Shown here: positions 21,802 through 32,110 of the stretch, piece by piece
Position numbering within the stretch: position 1 is the first letter of the stretch
Layout of the letters: every line of letters starts with the position of its first letter
From: Halisarca cf. caerulea
Taxonomy: Eukaryota > Porifera > Demospongiae > Chondrillida > Halisarcidae
Direction of reading: 5' to 3'
DNA: 64,000 nt
NCBI GenBank assembly: GCA_963170055.1
Contig: CAUJGJ010000397.1
Coordinates: 9,690,301 to 9,754,300, forward strand
Translations under genes and position numbers: made by a program
Notes under the pieces: model-generated
What the model was told of the DNA's origin: nothing
The model's database searches: none
The model's input: the letters and a program-made list of their open reading frames with translations, nothing else

Positions 21802-23715
21802 ACCTTCAGACTCGGGTTGATTGGCAGTGCGAATGATGGCAGTACTGTTCTGATGGCATTGAAAGCACAGATCAGAACGAGGCTTCATTATAACAATGAA
21901 TGGCACTAGTTTCCTCCACAGAAAGGTAAAGCTGCTGTATGCAGCAGGATGAACTGTACCATCTTGTTCTGCTGCTTCTCTGTACACTCTCCAGATTGAC
22001 CGTTTGGTGTCACTTGATGGCAGTAGCTGGAGGTCAGAACGCTTGTAATTAGGAACACGGCTGGGAAGAAGTAGGGCATGTTGCTCTGAATAATTAAAAA
22101 TAAATTTCACAAGAAACTCCACAGACTCAAATGAAAAAGCATGCTTTGGCTGTCTTTTGGTGTTTCCGTGAATGCGGGCCATTAACCCATTCTCTTTCAG
22201 ACTGCGCATGAGATTTTTGACTTGTTTTTCACCTATTGCGTGGATGAAACAGAACATGGCCTTACATATTGGCTTGCCTTGGTGTATAAAGCTCGAATAA
22301 GACTTCTCTCGCTCTGTGTCTTTGTGTCCAGCTTCAATAGACACTATTTTGCTGGTGTCTATACTTGCTGACAGCTGACCCAAAATAGCCATGTCAAGCT
22401 CAGAATGAGACAGCTGAACACAAGATTTGCGGAATGATGCAACATATTCAGTGGAAAATTGGTATGAACATGGCTTTGCAAGAGGTTTGCGACATCCACA
22501 CCCAGTTGCCATAAAGGTGGAAACTTGTTGCTCTTCCAGTGTATCAGTGGGCAGACTGTCAGGAACTATGTCAATATCTGTGTTAGATCGTAGTTGGTCC
22601 ATCACTTCAGCCACACGTCTTTCTGTATCAAACAGTCCATCATAGTCAACCTCTGTGTCAGTCTCATCTTCACAAGTTTGTTTGTTGGTGTCTTCAACAG
22701 CTATATATGAGCATCGTATGATTTAATTGTGTAAAAAGTTTTAATAGTATAGTTAACATGCAATTCGTAATTACGGCGATATTCGCGCTTAAGCTCTATT
22801 GTAAGATTAGATAAAACATCTCTGATTATGTCTATACCTTTAACTATCGTTCTGTCTTCATCGCCATCATAATCTAAGTCTTCGACGTCGATTTCTGGTC
22901 CCGTTCCTTCCCCAGGCGCTGTGAAATAGTCGTCCAAAACTTCCAGAAGGGAGCTCTGGTCCTTCTCACTCAGACCCAATAACGTGTTCACGGCATTTGC
23001 TGCGATTTCAGCTTTTTCAGTCATCACAAAAGACAACAATATACGTAGAAGCAGATTATGAGAAGTTACGACGATCTAGAAGGCAAAAACAACGTTCTAC
23101 CCTAGTTCTATCAAGTTCTACAAACTAGTGGGATTCCCCTTATCGCCGTAATCGTCATCGTATATTTCCGTGATGTGTTTCCGGTGTATCCCGTGTACTG
23201 AGGCAACAGTTCTGCGTGAAGAAATACTTAGCCGTCGTTCTACCCTTTATGAAGGGAATTTCGTTCTGAAACTTCGTCAAATGTTCAGGAAGACATCATT
23301 AGAATGTTTGATGGGATAAACGCAATTTGAAGGAAATACCACTTGTTCGCGGTTTTTGCCCTAGATCTCAATTTCGTGTTGAGCCGGAAGTGGGCCCTTT
23401 CCTCGAATCCGGTCACATATATAAACGCACACGGAACGAACACGGAGCTTCCAACTCGCGTGCGAACCGTCAGTTGTCAAGGGAATATAAAAGGGGCGGT
23501 GGTACCAACATCGAAAAGTTGATTGAGCACGCATTTCGAATCTCGAAGAAGAAGCTCTTCAAGAGGAGGCTTCTTTCGTCGATAAAACACAAAAACACCA
23601 TACAATTGTTACAAAAAAGGTACAGAAAAACATGTTGAGCTTGAAAGAAAAGAATATTGCTGTGTAATGTAGTCGAGTGTCTGCTTCGACAATTCATGCA
23701 TTTGCAGATAGATAG

Positions 23716-24214
23716 GTGCTGATTGGCAATTCCAGACAACAAAGGAACAATAGAGCCACTCCTAGAAGATCGGGAAGAAAGTTTGACGCGATGGCTGAAG
23801 GTACAGAAGGCCCACCACCAGCGAGAAGGCAAAGAATCACGACCGATCGCAAAGATCTCAAAACGCATCTCCCAGTAGTCGGTAGACAGCCGAACGGCGA
23901 AAGTGTATGCCTTTTCTGCATGTGCGAGCCTTGTGTGGTGAATCCCGCAAATGTTCCTGACTTTGTCAGAGGATCAGCCCCCCCCAGACCCCTCCAATGT
24001 GGCCAAGAGGTACAAATTGTACCAAAAGTTCTGGTCCTACCTGAGGCAGCTGGGATTGTGGGATTTTCGTCCATACAAAAGACATGAAGGAAAGGATGGG
24101 GTACAGGACTTCACCCCAAGATGGTGTGTGAAGCAGATGGTTATGAGTAGGTTTCCTAATCCACCAGAGCTGGCTTACAAAGACCACAAGTGGTCGGCTG
24201 ATATTGGTGTTTAG
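23716..24214 (+). pseudogene. Transposon accessory gene fragment, frameshifted in a C-run
   Basis: The first frame contains CLFCMCEPCVVNP, a cysteine cluster. The continuation PPDPSNVAKRYKLYQKFWSYL..LWDFRPYKRHEG..PRWCVKQMV..FPNPPELAYKDHKW lies in another frame. The switch falls at the run of C near 23980-23990. This pattern (CxxC, R-x-LYRxFW, PxCV, PNPxxxYxxHKW) is common in uncharacterised proteins of coral and sponge transposons and recalls zinc-binding domains such as the P2X7 intracellular one. It converges on the relic at 24765-25620. I cannot give a function. Confidence 0.45.
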
Positions 24215-24381
24215 GATTACGTAAGAACTCTCTGTTTATCTCATGGACAAACATGCTATTTTTGCCCCATAAGTGTATTGTGTACTTGCTTGAGTTAGTG
24301 ATCACTGAGATAAACCACTCACAGTGCATAGATGATAGCTCTCAGAATACTTGGCTTTCAAACAAAGACAAGCATGCTGGT

Positions 24382-24472
<91 letters not shown>

Positions 24473-24489
24473 CACACACACACCACACA

Positions 24490-24540
<51 letters not shown>

Positions 24541-24560
24541 TACAAAACACACACAAAGAG
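24382..24560. repeat. (CA)n microsatellite
   Basis: Almost pure CA with single-base interruptions. Non-coding. Confidence 0.95.
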
Positions 24561-24764
24561 AGTTCAGGAAAAATGTTCTTCGGAAACACCTGTAAAATAA
24601 ACACATAAAGCATTATGATACTAGTAATGCAACTTATAGGACTAAGGCATAACAGGTTGTTGTTACCACTTGAACAAATATTACACTAGCACTCACAAGT
24701 GTGCAGGTGGGTGTAGTGCACTGCACCAATAAATTACAAAACTGCTACAGCATGTGGACACAAC

Positions 24765-25620
24765 TTACTCAAGGACTGTCATCTTGTTCATCGTACTCCT
24801 CTTCATCATTAAAGTTAATAGGGAGTGGATGGTGAACATCAATGTAATCATCAGACTCATCCACTTCCTCTGATTCACTGGTACTATGTACAACAAGTGG
24901 CACTGAATCAAATAATCAAAATTCAACATTTTTGGCCATATCGACATACCTGGACTGCAGTTCAGCAAGAGGTGCCTGACATTGTCCTTCCCGTTTCCAA
25001 AACTCCTCCCATATGGCCCAGCGAAAGTTGCTGGTCTTGGCAACTCAGATTTTAAAAGGAGTTCTGCGCTCTGGCCTCCGTGTGTCAACCACCAATGTCT
25101 CACTGGTCCAAGTGCGCTCAACATTCTCATTCTAAATGGTTAGGAGGGAATTCATAAATTACGCCTGACAAATACATCAAGGAGATAAAAGAAGCATACC
25201 CAGTCCAGTACAGCGAGATCCATTCTCGCTTCAAAAGTTGCCTTTCCAAAATGGACCCGCTTTGGGAGGTAAATCAGGAGCGCATGATTGAATGACTCAA
25301 TCCAATAGGTGTCACGACACTGCAGGAAGGTAACTTTGTAGAGACGTGCTCACATATAAGTACTTCAGTACTTCATAGCTCACCCTGGCATATGAGTCGG
25401 CCTGCTTGTACACTGCCAATGACTTCAGTGCATCGAGGTACACCTGGGCTGTCTGGTCGCTGGTAATGATGGCTTTGTCGGGAGTGTAGGTTTGGTGCTT
25501 ACACAGGGATGTGGCATGGCAGTTACTGTGGATGTCCTAATGGAAAACAAACATTACATCATATTTACTTATCCACAAAGAATAATTTACTCTTACATAC
25601 CTTGTAGTGAGAGACTATGG
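24765..25620 (-). pseudogene. C-terminal relic of a transposase-like gene
   Basis: Minus-strand blocks read, in order, DIHSNCHATSLCKH (near 25530), AQVYLDALKSLAVYKQ, CRDTYWIESFNHALLIYLPK (near 25290), an ETLVVDTR block near 25090 and FRWAIWEEFWKREGQ near 24990. C-R-D-T-x-W-x-ESFN with a downstream YLPKR is a pattern I know from uncharacterised fish and cnidarian transposon proteins, where the Glu may be the last catalytic acidic residue. A TGA interrupts the frame near 25050. The upstream part is missing and replaced by the GATC-rich repeat. Confidence 0.45.
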
Positions 25621-25662
25621 AGCGCCAAAGTGGACAAAAATGGCTGATGTGGTGAATCGTCC

Positions 25663-26000
25663 ATCATAACCATAGATCATCGATCGTGGACCCATCCATC
25701 ATCGATCACATACGTCAATCATCGATCGTTGGCATACATCTATCAATTATCGATCACATAGTCGATCATCGATCGTCGGCCCATCGATCACATACATCAA
25801 TCATCGATCACATACGTCGATCATCGATCGTCGGCCCATCGATCATATACATCAATCATCTATCACATACGTCGATCATCGATTGTCGGCCCATCGATCA
25901 TCGATCGCATATCTCGATCATCGACGATCGTTCATTCATCCATCGCTCGTCGAACGTTCATCCATTCATCGATGACGTCAATTGTTCATCCATCGATCAG
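25663..26000. repeat. GATC-rich tandem repeat
   Basis: ATCGATC words and a unit of roughly 30-45 bp (CACATACGTCGATCATCGATC then GTCGGCCC) recur with small changes. The array is rich in ClaI-like palindromes and abuts the truncated relic on its left. Confidence 0.75.
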
Positions 26001-26059
26001 ATTTCGATTATAAGCTAGGTCACATGCACATTGACAGCTGTTCTTCCACGTGGTGAATC

Positions 26060-27019
26060 AATTCCAACAATGGACGATTCTGAGAAGCTCGAGAAGGCCA
26101 TCGAATTACTCAGTTCTGTGACTGCATCTTGTCATTCGAATAGTAGTGGAGATCTGAATGAGCTGACGAATTGCTTCATGGTAGTCAACGTCCTCAAGAA
26201 GGTAAGGCAAGAAAACATTTGATGTAGATACATTGAGTTGATATAGGGACATGCATATTAATGAATTGCATGACTATATATAGGGACAAGCCTAAGACAG
26301 AGGGCATCAAATTCCTGTTCCCGCGCTGTCAATGTTTTGAGGTCTATCAGGGAGAATCTTGCTCGTGGTAGCCGCCACCATGCTGAGATTGCTGCTGAAC
26401 AAAAGGCAAATTTCAAACCTTATCGTGAGAAATCATCTAGTAAGAAGCGAGGCAAATCGCTGAGTTGGACAGTTAGGGTATTCTGCCTCAGCCGCAGATA
26501 TGCAAGGAAAGTCCCTGTGTCTGCACATGAACGTGAGGCTTTGATACTTTCCGGTTTGGGAGAAAAGAAGGTCACCATTCCAAGCATTGATTGCTCATGG
26601 GATGACTTCAAGGATGTACTGATTGCTGAATTTCCAAAATTGAGTAGCATCGGGGGATTTGAAATATTGAGATGCATTCCCAATTCCAAAGAATTGGAAA
26701 TTATGTCACCATCAATTTCACAATCTCCAAACTTATTGAAAGGTGTAATTGCAAATGGGAGAATTTTCATTCGCCCAATACAGAAGGACATAGAGCTAGA
26801 TGAGCTACTACCAATATCACAGGTACATATATATTAGTCTAATACATACTAGTGCATGTTATAAATTATATATAGAAGTCAGAACTAATTAATTAAAAAC
26901 TATTAATTGCATTATGGAAGTATTTATTAATAATAATGCATGTGTTCCATGCAGATCACAGAAAAATGCATCTGCTGTGATGCTGAGGTACCTGTTAATG
27001 AATTGAGGAAGCATAGTTA
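26060..27019 (+). CDS. N-terminal exons of a HECT-type E3-like gene (probably joined to 33173-35520)
   Basis: Exon 1 (26060-26202) starts MDDSEKLEKAIELLSSVTAS and ends at AAG/GTAAGG. Exon 2 (about 26283-26822) begins in a basic helix and contains LSWTVRVFCLSRRYARKVP, a Gly-rich loop (LSSIGGFEILRC) and ANGRIFIRPIQKDI, the layout of the N-terminal region I know from expanded sponge and coral HECT proteins. Exon 3 (26955-27019) has CICCDAEVPVNELRKH, most of a C2HC finger, and meets a TAG just before the expected last Cys. No HECT domain follows until 33173 on the same strand, so I infer one gene with an intron of about 6 kb filled by a LINE and a MULE. Confidence 0.5.
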
Positions 27020-27066
27020 GTCATGCAAGTATAAAACTTTAAGGTATAGTATAATTAGATAATATA

Positions 27067-27242
27067 CAGTAGAACCTCGTTAGTAAGAACACTGTTAATG
27101 AGTAATACCTGGTTATGAAGTACAAGGATATGATACCCCAGCTTATAACCCATAATACTAATCTATATGGTTAGCAAGTACTACTGATAGTGAGTAGCAA
27201 TTTGGAGGGTCCTCAGGTGTACTCACTAACGAGGTTTGACTG
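27067..27242. mobile_element. pogo-type MITE, 176 bp
   Basis: CAGTAGAACCTCGTTAGTAAG at the left matches the inverted right end CAGTCAAACCTCGTTAGTGAG (quoted ends differ at three positions). TA flanks both sides. Non-coding. It lies in the inferred large intron of the HECT-like gene. Confidence 0.8.
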
Positions 27243-27259
27243 TATTATATATATATGTA

Positions 27260-27345
<86 letters not shown>
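27243..27345. repeat. (TA)n microsatellite
   Basis: TA and TATG repeats directly abut the MITE, whose TA target probably lay in this array. Confidence 0.9.
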
Positions 27346-27348
<3 letters not shown>

Positions 27349-27411
27349 TTATTATTATTCCAAAACATACATCCTAACATGGATACAACAAAAACACCAA
27401 TTAAAAGAACA

Positions 27412-27961
27412 TCAGAAATCGTCAAAGCCAATCATGTCAGTGTCACATAACAGAGAACCTCGAACTGCTGCAGCATTCCCTCTCTGTACAGCAACTGACA
27501 GTCGCTGAATGAGGTGCTGAAATGACAGGGCATTGCCCGAATTACTGCAGAGATGGCCAGCAAGATCCTTCAAAAACCTCAAGGACTTGGTTCCAAAGGC
27601 TCCTGTAGTTTCCACTGAAACTGGTACAAAGATGTGTGTCCGCTGCAAGTGGCAGTACAGTTCCTCCTTCCTCAACTCGGCAAAGTCTACCACTGCCCCT
27701 GTGTGACTGATTGCCAAGCGGCGGTATGTTTCCGCAAAGGTATCAGAACAAGTGACATCCCATATGAGCGGGCGACCACAACTCCAGGGCATCATTGTGA
27801 CACCGTCTGGGCGTTTCCCGTCAGAACGTGCCAGACCGTGGGGTTCCTTCTGGGAAGGAACACCAGCTGCAGTCAAGGACAGGTGGACAATGTTATTTAA
27901 GGCATTGTGACGTGGATGTCGTCCTTGGCTTTTAACACAGCTGAGGCCGTGAATGGCGTAC
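27412..27961 (-). pseudogene. LINE ORF fragment, downstream half (split by MULE)
   Basis: On the minus strand the frame enters at the MULE border and contains RSDGKRPDGVTMMPW, WDVTCSDTFAETY, FVPVSVETTGAFG and QRLSVAVQRGNAAA. This is the region C-terminal to reverse transcriptase in a clade of animal non-LTR elements (RPDGVT, WDxTCPDT, VQRGNA). The other half lies at 32411-32961 on the same strand and frame, so the two were continuous before the MULE arrived. Confidence 0.75.
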
Positions 27962-28109
27962 GGGTAGTACTAATAAGTGAAACGAAACGAGAAACGAAAC
28001 GAGAAACGAAACAAGAAACGAAACGAAACCAACAGGGACAAGGAAACTTAGAATATTATTGAGTAAATTAATGTATTTATAATATAGCATCATTACACAG
28101 CTAGGAAAC

Positions 28110-31100
28110 TTAAAAGTGCCTATTTAGAGTAAACAACAAGAATTCCTTCTGCTCAGGTGTCAAATTTATGCTGCACTGAATGAATTGTGCCTGGAATGAA
28201 GGGAACTTCCTTAACAAGCACATCTGTGTAGGATGGAAGTGGATAGTGCTTTGTTTAGTGGTTGTGCGTCCTGAAGAGAAAGTTAGTGAAAACGTATCTG
28301 TAGCAGCCACAACTATCCCTGGACAGCTATCACCTGTCAGCCCACCTCCACAACCTGCACACTTCTTCATGCGGTTTGTATGCTCCTTTAACCAAAACAT
28401 ATTGGCAAGTGCATTCCCGGTAGCAGAGCTGTGTGGAGCACCAGCAATATTGGTGAAGCCCTGTGGAGTACTGGTGTACTGACTGGTGAAGTAGTGTGAA
28501 ATGCTGGAGATACCAATGATGTTGTGTGCTGTGTCGGTGACACTAGTGGTAGAGCCATATAGAGTACTGGAGAGCCTATTGTAGCTGTGTGGAGTACTGG
28601 AGGATGTGGTGATGCTATGTGGAGTACTGGAGGGACTGATAAAGCCGTGCGGTGTACTGGAAATACTGGTAGAGTTGTTTGGAGTACTGGAGGGCCCGGT
28701 GAAGCTGTATGGAGTACCGGAAATACTGGTAGAGCCGTGTGAAGTACTGGAGGACCCGATGAAGCCGTGTGGAGTACTGGAACTACTGGTAGAGCTGTGT
28801 GGAGTACTGGAAATACTAGTAGAGCCGTGTGGAGTACTGGAGGACCCGATGAAGCCGTGTGAAGTATTGGAAATACTGGTTGGGCCATGTGCAGTACTGG
28901 AGGACCCCAGGAATCTGTCGGGAGTACTGGAAATACTGGTAGAGCCGTGTGGAGTACTGGAAATACTGGTAGAGCCGTGTGGAGTACTGGAGGACCCAAT
29001 GAAGCCGTGTGGAGTACTGGAACTACTGGTAGAGCTGTGTGGAGTACTGGAAATACTAGTAGAGCCGTGTGGAGTACTGGAGGACCCGATGAAGCCGTGT
29101 GGAGTACTGGAAATACTGGTAGAGCTGTGTGGAGTACTGGAAATACTGGTAGAGCCGTGTGGAGTACTGGAGGACCCGATGAAGCCGTGTGGAGTACTGG
29201 AATTACTGGTGGAGCCGTGTGGAGTACTGGAAATACTGGTAGAGCCGAGTGGAGTGTCATGGTAGGATGCTGCTACATTGGCCTGTGATGAATGCTGCCT
29301 CCAAGGTTGTGGATGAACTCTAGTCAGTTGAGTGGGGGCTTTTCCCTTCCCCTTTCTACTCCTACCTGGTTGTCCTGACTTTGATCCAGCTGCACGCTTT
29401 CGTGTAGGTTCAATGATCATCTTTGTTATGTTAGCCTCTTTCTTAGATTTTTTATACTTCGATATGAATTCAGCAAGGCAATTTTCCTGATGTGCAACTG
29501 CTACTACATGAGAGCAGAGTCTACTTCCCCTCCATTGTGGGCAATTGGAGTCGCATTTAACATTCCCCCCTTCAATGCTTACAAAGTGTGGCCTGTCTCC
29601 ACCAAAACTTTTCACTATGAATGCATTTGACACACCAGGAGCACTTACAATAGCTGTATCGTCAGAAGCCAAGAGCTTTGCTTTTTCCTCAATAGATTTC
29701 AGGATAGATCCGGGAATGCTTACTATGCCAGCTTCAGTAAGGGACATGGATAAGTCTTCTTTGGGAAGAGTGCTTGGATCATCTTCCATTGAGGAGCTAG
29801 CAAATCCAGCATTGACGAGAGCTTGTTTCCTTCTTTCAGGTGTCATCCGCAGCCATGTAGTAGGATCAATTTCTAGGCTTTTGCATTCTCCAACTAGCTC
29901 AAATTCTCCACTACCATCGATGGCTTTTTGCATTTCAACAATTTGTGATTGCACTAACTTCGAGATTTTATCCACAAAATCAACCCAAGTCTTTTTCTCA
30001 AAGTTTTGCCAGTTCTTCACTACACTGTTCAGACTTTCATTACTATTATTTGTGAATTTTTCCAGTGGAGCTTTTATGCCAGCTCTCCTGCGCACAGAAG
30101 AAATCATGCATTTTTTTAAATCCTGCGATTGGTTCCGTAAAAACCAAGTATGAAATCCTGGTGCAAGCTGTTCCCATCGTGTCCTTAGTTCTTCCAAATC
30201 GTGATCAAATAGGGAATCTGATTCTGCATCAACAATACCGCAAACATGTGATGATGTATCTGATTTTCCAAAAATGTCTTCTAGGATTAGCTTGCGGTTA
30301 GATGCTGGGATATGCAACTTCTCATGTAAATAGTGCTCTATGTTCTTTTGTTTGTGAATGAAACATCTCAATCCAACAGCATTTGGAAAGCTTAAGGCAA
30401 GTGCCTTGACCAGAGCCAGCTCACCATCTGTTCCATAGGCACCAAGCATACAAAGCGTCGGAGCATGCTTCAAGAGAGTTGTAAAGAAATAGTAGTAGTC
30501 CTCAAACCGACGCTGCATATGGATGAATATTGGCCCCAAAAATACAGGATTCTTCCTCGTAGTGCGTCGAATTATCTGCGGATGTTGGAAGGTTGTAAGA
30601 GTGACATAAAAGTCACCTAGATTGAAAGTAGCATCTATGCCAAGTATTCCACAATGTAATCCATGTGTGGTAGAGATATTGCAGCAAAATGAAAGAAGAC
30701 ACTGAATTTGCAAATCAAAGAATAGAACAGCTGCTGGCAATGGGTTGAAGAGAATCTCACGTAAAAAGCCATCAGGCTTCTTGCTGTGTGTCTGCAGCTG
30801 AGAAAATAAGGTGTACAGCTCATCGTGATTGCTATCATTCGTACATGTGTATCGAGCATTGTAGATTTGCTTTCTATTTTGTGGTTGCTCCGAGAGGGAT
30901 GTGCCTTCTGTTATCCCTCCTGAGGCACTAAAAAGTGTGGCATATACTTCTGATGGAGACTTTGTGGTGGAGGAACTTTGAATTGCACTACGAACACTCT
31001 TCCCGGTCTGTATGTGAGGACGATTGCTGCTAGAGTTGCCATGTGCGGGTAAAGTAACTGGAATCCTTTTGCCTCCCGTGAAAAGATACTGGACAATTGC

Positions 31101-31544
31101 GTACTTAGCAAGTACATTTTGGGAATTCTTAATGGTAGTTATGATCCTTCTAAACTCAGATGTACCAGCATGAATACCATACTGACGTGTAACAGTGAAT
31201 ACGTCGTCATTCGTCGTTGCTTGACCCTTCACTTCTTTTGCCCCTATTACAATGCCATCTACCATGGTCACCCTATATCGCCTTCTTGGTAAGGATACCC
31301 TCCAAATGCCATTGTCATCAGCAGTCAGATCAGCAAGTTTAACCTGTGTCAAATCAATTTTGTAACTGGCAAAAGACTGAACACCAACAGGTTTTGTAGA
31401 ACAGTTTTTATCTTTGTCTGAGTTCAAGATGATGTTAAAAAGGTCGATAACAGAATATCCTTTTTTCAATCGGTCATAAATAGGAGTTTGCAATGTATCA
31501 ACTACAAATGGGGCATCATCTTCACTACTGCTAGATGCATCCAA
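28110..31544 (-). CDS. MULE-type transposase with SWIM zinc finger
   Basis: This 1,144-residue frame is open throughout. The N-terminus is acidic and serine-rich. The MULE core has candidate catalytic residues D304 (GIDATF), D373 (GTDGE) and E503 (NNSNESLN), with the CxxH insert at C394-H397. A SWIM finger follows (C664, C668, C677, H679). About residues 764-1010 are a Ser/Thr/Pro/His repeat made of decapeptides such as SSTPHGSTSI. A C-terminal Cys-rich domain (KKCAGCGG) ends the protein. The chosen Met is the first in the main exon; upstream exons are likely (see 31638-32110). The element looks capable of movement, although the repeat is unusual for a transposase. Confidence 0.9.
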   Translation of the reverse strand: MDASSSSEDDAPFVVDTLQTPIYDRLKKGYSVIDLFNIILNSDKDKNCSTKPVGVQSFASYKIDLTQVKLADLTADDNGIWRVSLPRRRYRVTMVDGIVIGAKEVKGQATTNDDVFTVTRQYGIHAGTSEFRRIITTIKNSQNVLAKYAIVQYLFTGGKRIPVTLPAHGNSSSNRPHIQTGKSVRSAIQSSSTTKSPSEVYATLFSASGGITEGTSLSEQPQNRKQIYNARYTCTNDSNHDELYTLFSQLQTHSKKPDGFLREILFNPLPAAVLFFDLQIQCLLSFCCNISTTHGLHCGILGIDATFNLGDFYVTLTTFQHPQIIRRTTRKNPVFLGPIFIHMQRRFEDYYYFFTTLLKHAPTLCMLGAYGTDGELALVKALALSFPNAVGLRCFIHKQKNIEHYLHEKLHIPASNRKLILEDIFGKSDTSSHVCGIVDAESDSLFDHDLEELRTRWEQLAPGFHTWFLRNQSQDLKKCMISSVRRRAGIKAPLEKFTNNSNESLNSVVKNWQNFEKKTWVDFVDKISKLVQSQIVEMQKAIDGSGEFELVGECKSLEIDPTTWLRMTPERRKQALVNAGFASSSMEDDPSTLPKEDLSMSLTEAGIVSIPGSILKSIEEKAKLLASDDTAIVSAPGVSNAFIVKSFGGDRPHFVSIEGGNVKCDSNCPQWRGSRLCSHVVAVAHQENCLAEFISKYKKSKKEANITKMIIEPTRKRAAGSKSGQPGRSRKGKGKAPTQLTRVHPQPWRQHSSQANVAASYHDTPLGSTSISSTPHGSTSNSSTPHGFIGSSSTPHGSTSISSTPHSSTSISSTPHGFIGSSSTPHGSTSISSTPHSSTSSSSTPHGFIGSSSTPHGSTSISSTPHGSTSISSTPDRFLGSSSTAHGPTSISNTSHGFIGSSSTPHGSTSISSTPHSSTSSSSTPHGFIGSSSTSHGSTSISGTPYSFTGPSSTPNNSTSISSTPHGFISPSSTPHSITTSSSTPHSYNRLSSTLYGSTTSVTDTAHNIIGISSISHYFTSQYTSTPQGFTNIAGAPHSSATGNALANMFWLKEHTNRMKKCAGCGGGLTGDSCPGIVVAATDTFSLTFSSGRTTTKQSTIHFHPTQMCLLRKFPSFQAQFIQCSINLTPEQKEFLLFTLNRHF
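28440..29260. repeat. Coding minisatellite in the MULE gene
   Basis: Thirty-base units of the form GGAGTACTGGAAATACTGGT followed by AGAGCCGTGT are arranged in larger repeats of about 60-120 bp. On the minus strand they encode (S/T)-rich decapeptides with a Thr-Pro-His core. The array stays in frame. The antisense strand is also open across it, which is a by-product of the 30-bp period. Confidence 0.85.
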
Positions 31545-31637
31545 CTCTGTGTCACTCTTAAATTAATTTCTACAAGAGAGCCAGAATAATGTCATGAAGA
31601 TGTCATAATCACAATATAAGGCATTTACAATGGATTA

Positions 31638-32110
31638 CCTTGCAATTTGTTTGTTACAGCTTGATACGGAGTAACTGCAATCACTGTCTTCCGATGATAA
31701 ACTGCATGTGTAGAAAAAATGTGCACAATTATACACTTTGTTCCCTTGTTAAGGAATAATAAGTGGCAACTTACATTTCTGGTTTAGGTTGTTTCCTAGG
31801 AATATATTTAGATGGTGTAAATGGAGATTCGGGACCAGTGTTGCAATGACTGGATAAATTCTCCTCTTGATCGAAGAGATCTCGAGAATTATTGCTGTCA
31901 CTCTGAACAGAGAGAGTGAATAGATCTGCATAATACGTGTACCACCGCATAAGAATATTGCCCAATGCTACAATTATTATCAAGAATAAAAACACTTCTT
32001 TCATCAAAATAAGTAATGCCTATGTCAAAATCCAAGCAAAAAGCACTCACATCTATGGTTAAATCCACCACAGAAGTAGATTCCTTTCCTTTATTCAGAC
32101 CTTCTGCCAT
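31638..32110 (-). CDS. Probable upstream exons of the MULE gene
   Basis: Three minus-strand pieces have fitting splice sites. An exon starting MAEGLNKGKESTSVVDLTID (32110-32051) ends at GAT/GTGAGT. An acidic exon (about 31900-31773) starts SDSNNSRDLFDQEE after CTCTGTTCAG and ends before GTAAGT. A short exon near 31700-31638 reads LSSEDSDCSYSVSSCNKQIA before GTAATC. The first two join in phase. The last joins the main exon only if an unusual acceptor is used, so the 5' structure is not settled. Confidence 0.4.

Larger units (their letters stand above)
18319..23024 (-). pseudogene. Transposase-like gene with DUF7869-type domain and CCHC knuckle, frameshifted
   Basis: Exon 1 (23024-22838) encodes an acidic N-terminus. 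Exon 2 (22700-21804) carries a Cys-rich block followed by AMFCFIHAIGEKQVKNLM, LLLPSRVPNYK and LCFQCHQN. Exon 3 (from 19370) contains GPIYFLTPRKCSVFGV, RQINFLTDQAGECGKGAN, FLHADNCSGQNKN and GHTKFAPDWYFGLFKR. I know this pattern as DUF7869, probably an RNase H-fold transposase core with D/N-rich motifs. An A7 run on the plus strand (18703-18709) marks a one-base frameshift; beyond it the other frame continues the family (SPGNIFVK) and ends in a CCHC zinc knuckle (C-x2-C-x4-H-x4-C). The introns have GT..AG borders. Apart from that lesion the gene is open. The family name is from memory. Confidence 0.7.
17579..23416 (-). mobile_element. 5.8-kb DNA transposon with DUF7869-like transposase gene
   Basis: The left end GTGACCAGATTTGGGAAAAG and the inverted right end GTGACCGGATTCGAGGAAAG continue through a shared GGGCCCACTTC, giving terminal repeats of about 34-50 bp with a few mismatches. 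ATAT lies outside both ends and could be a 4-bp target duplication. The single multi-exon gene on the minus strand fills the interior. Copy 2 of the repeat from 1-1036, a GTGTTCAC inverted-repeat element and a hairpin element lie within its large intron. I cannot place it in a named superfamily. Confidence 0.65.

Noticed and set aside
23327..23638. 103-codon plus-strand frame at the right end of the DUF7869 transposon
   Set aside because: It reads through the terminal inverted repeat; the left terminal repeat gives a similar accidental peptide at 17558-17812.
28606..29265. Antisense 219-codon frame rich in GVLEILVEPC units
   Set aside because: It is the complement of the MULE coding minisatellite; a 30-bp period keeps all frames open.
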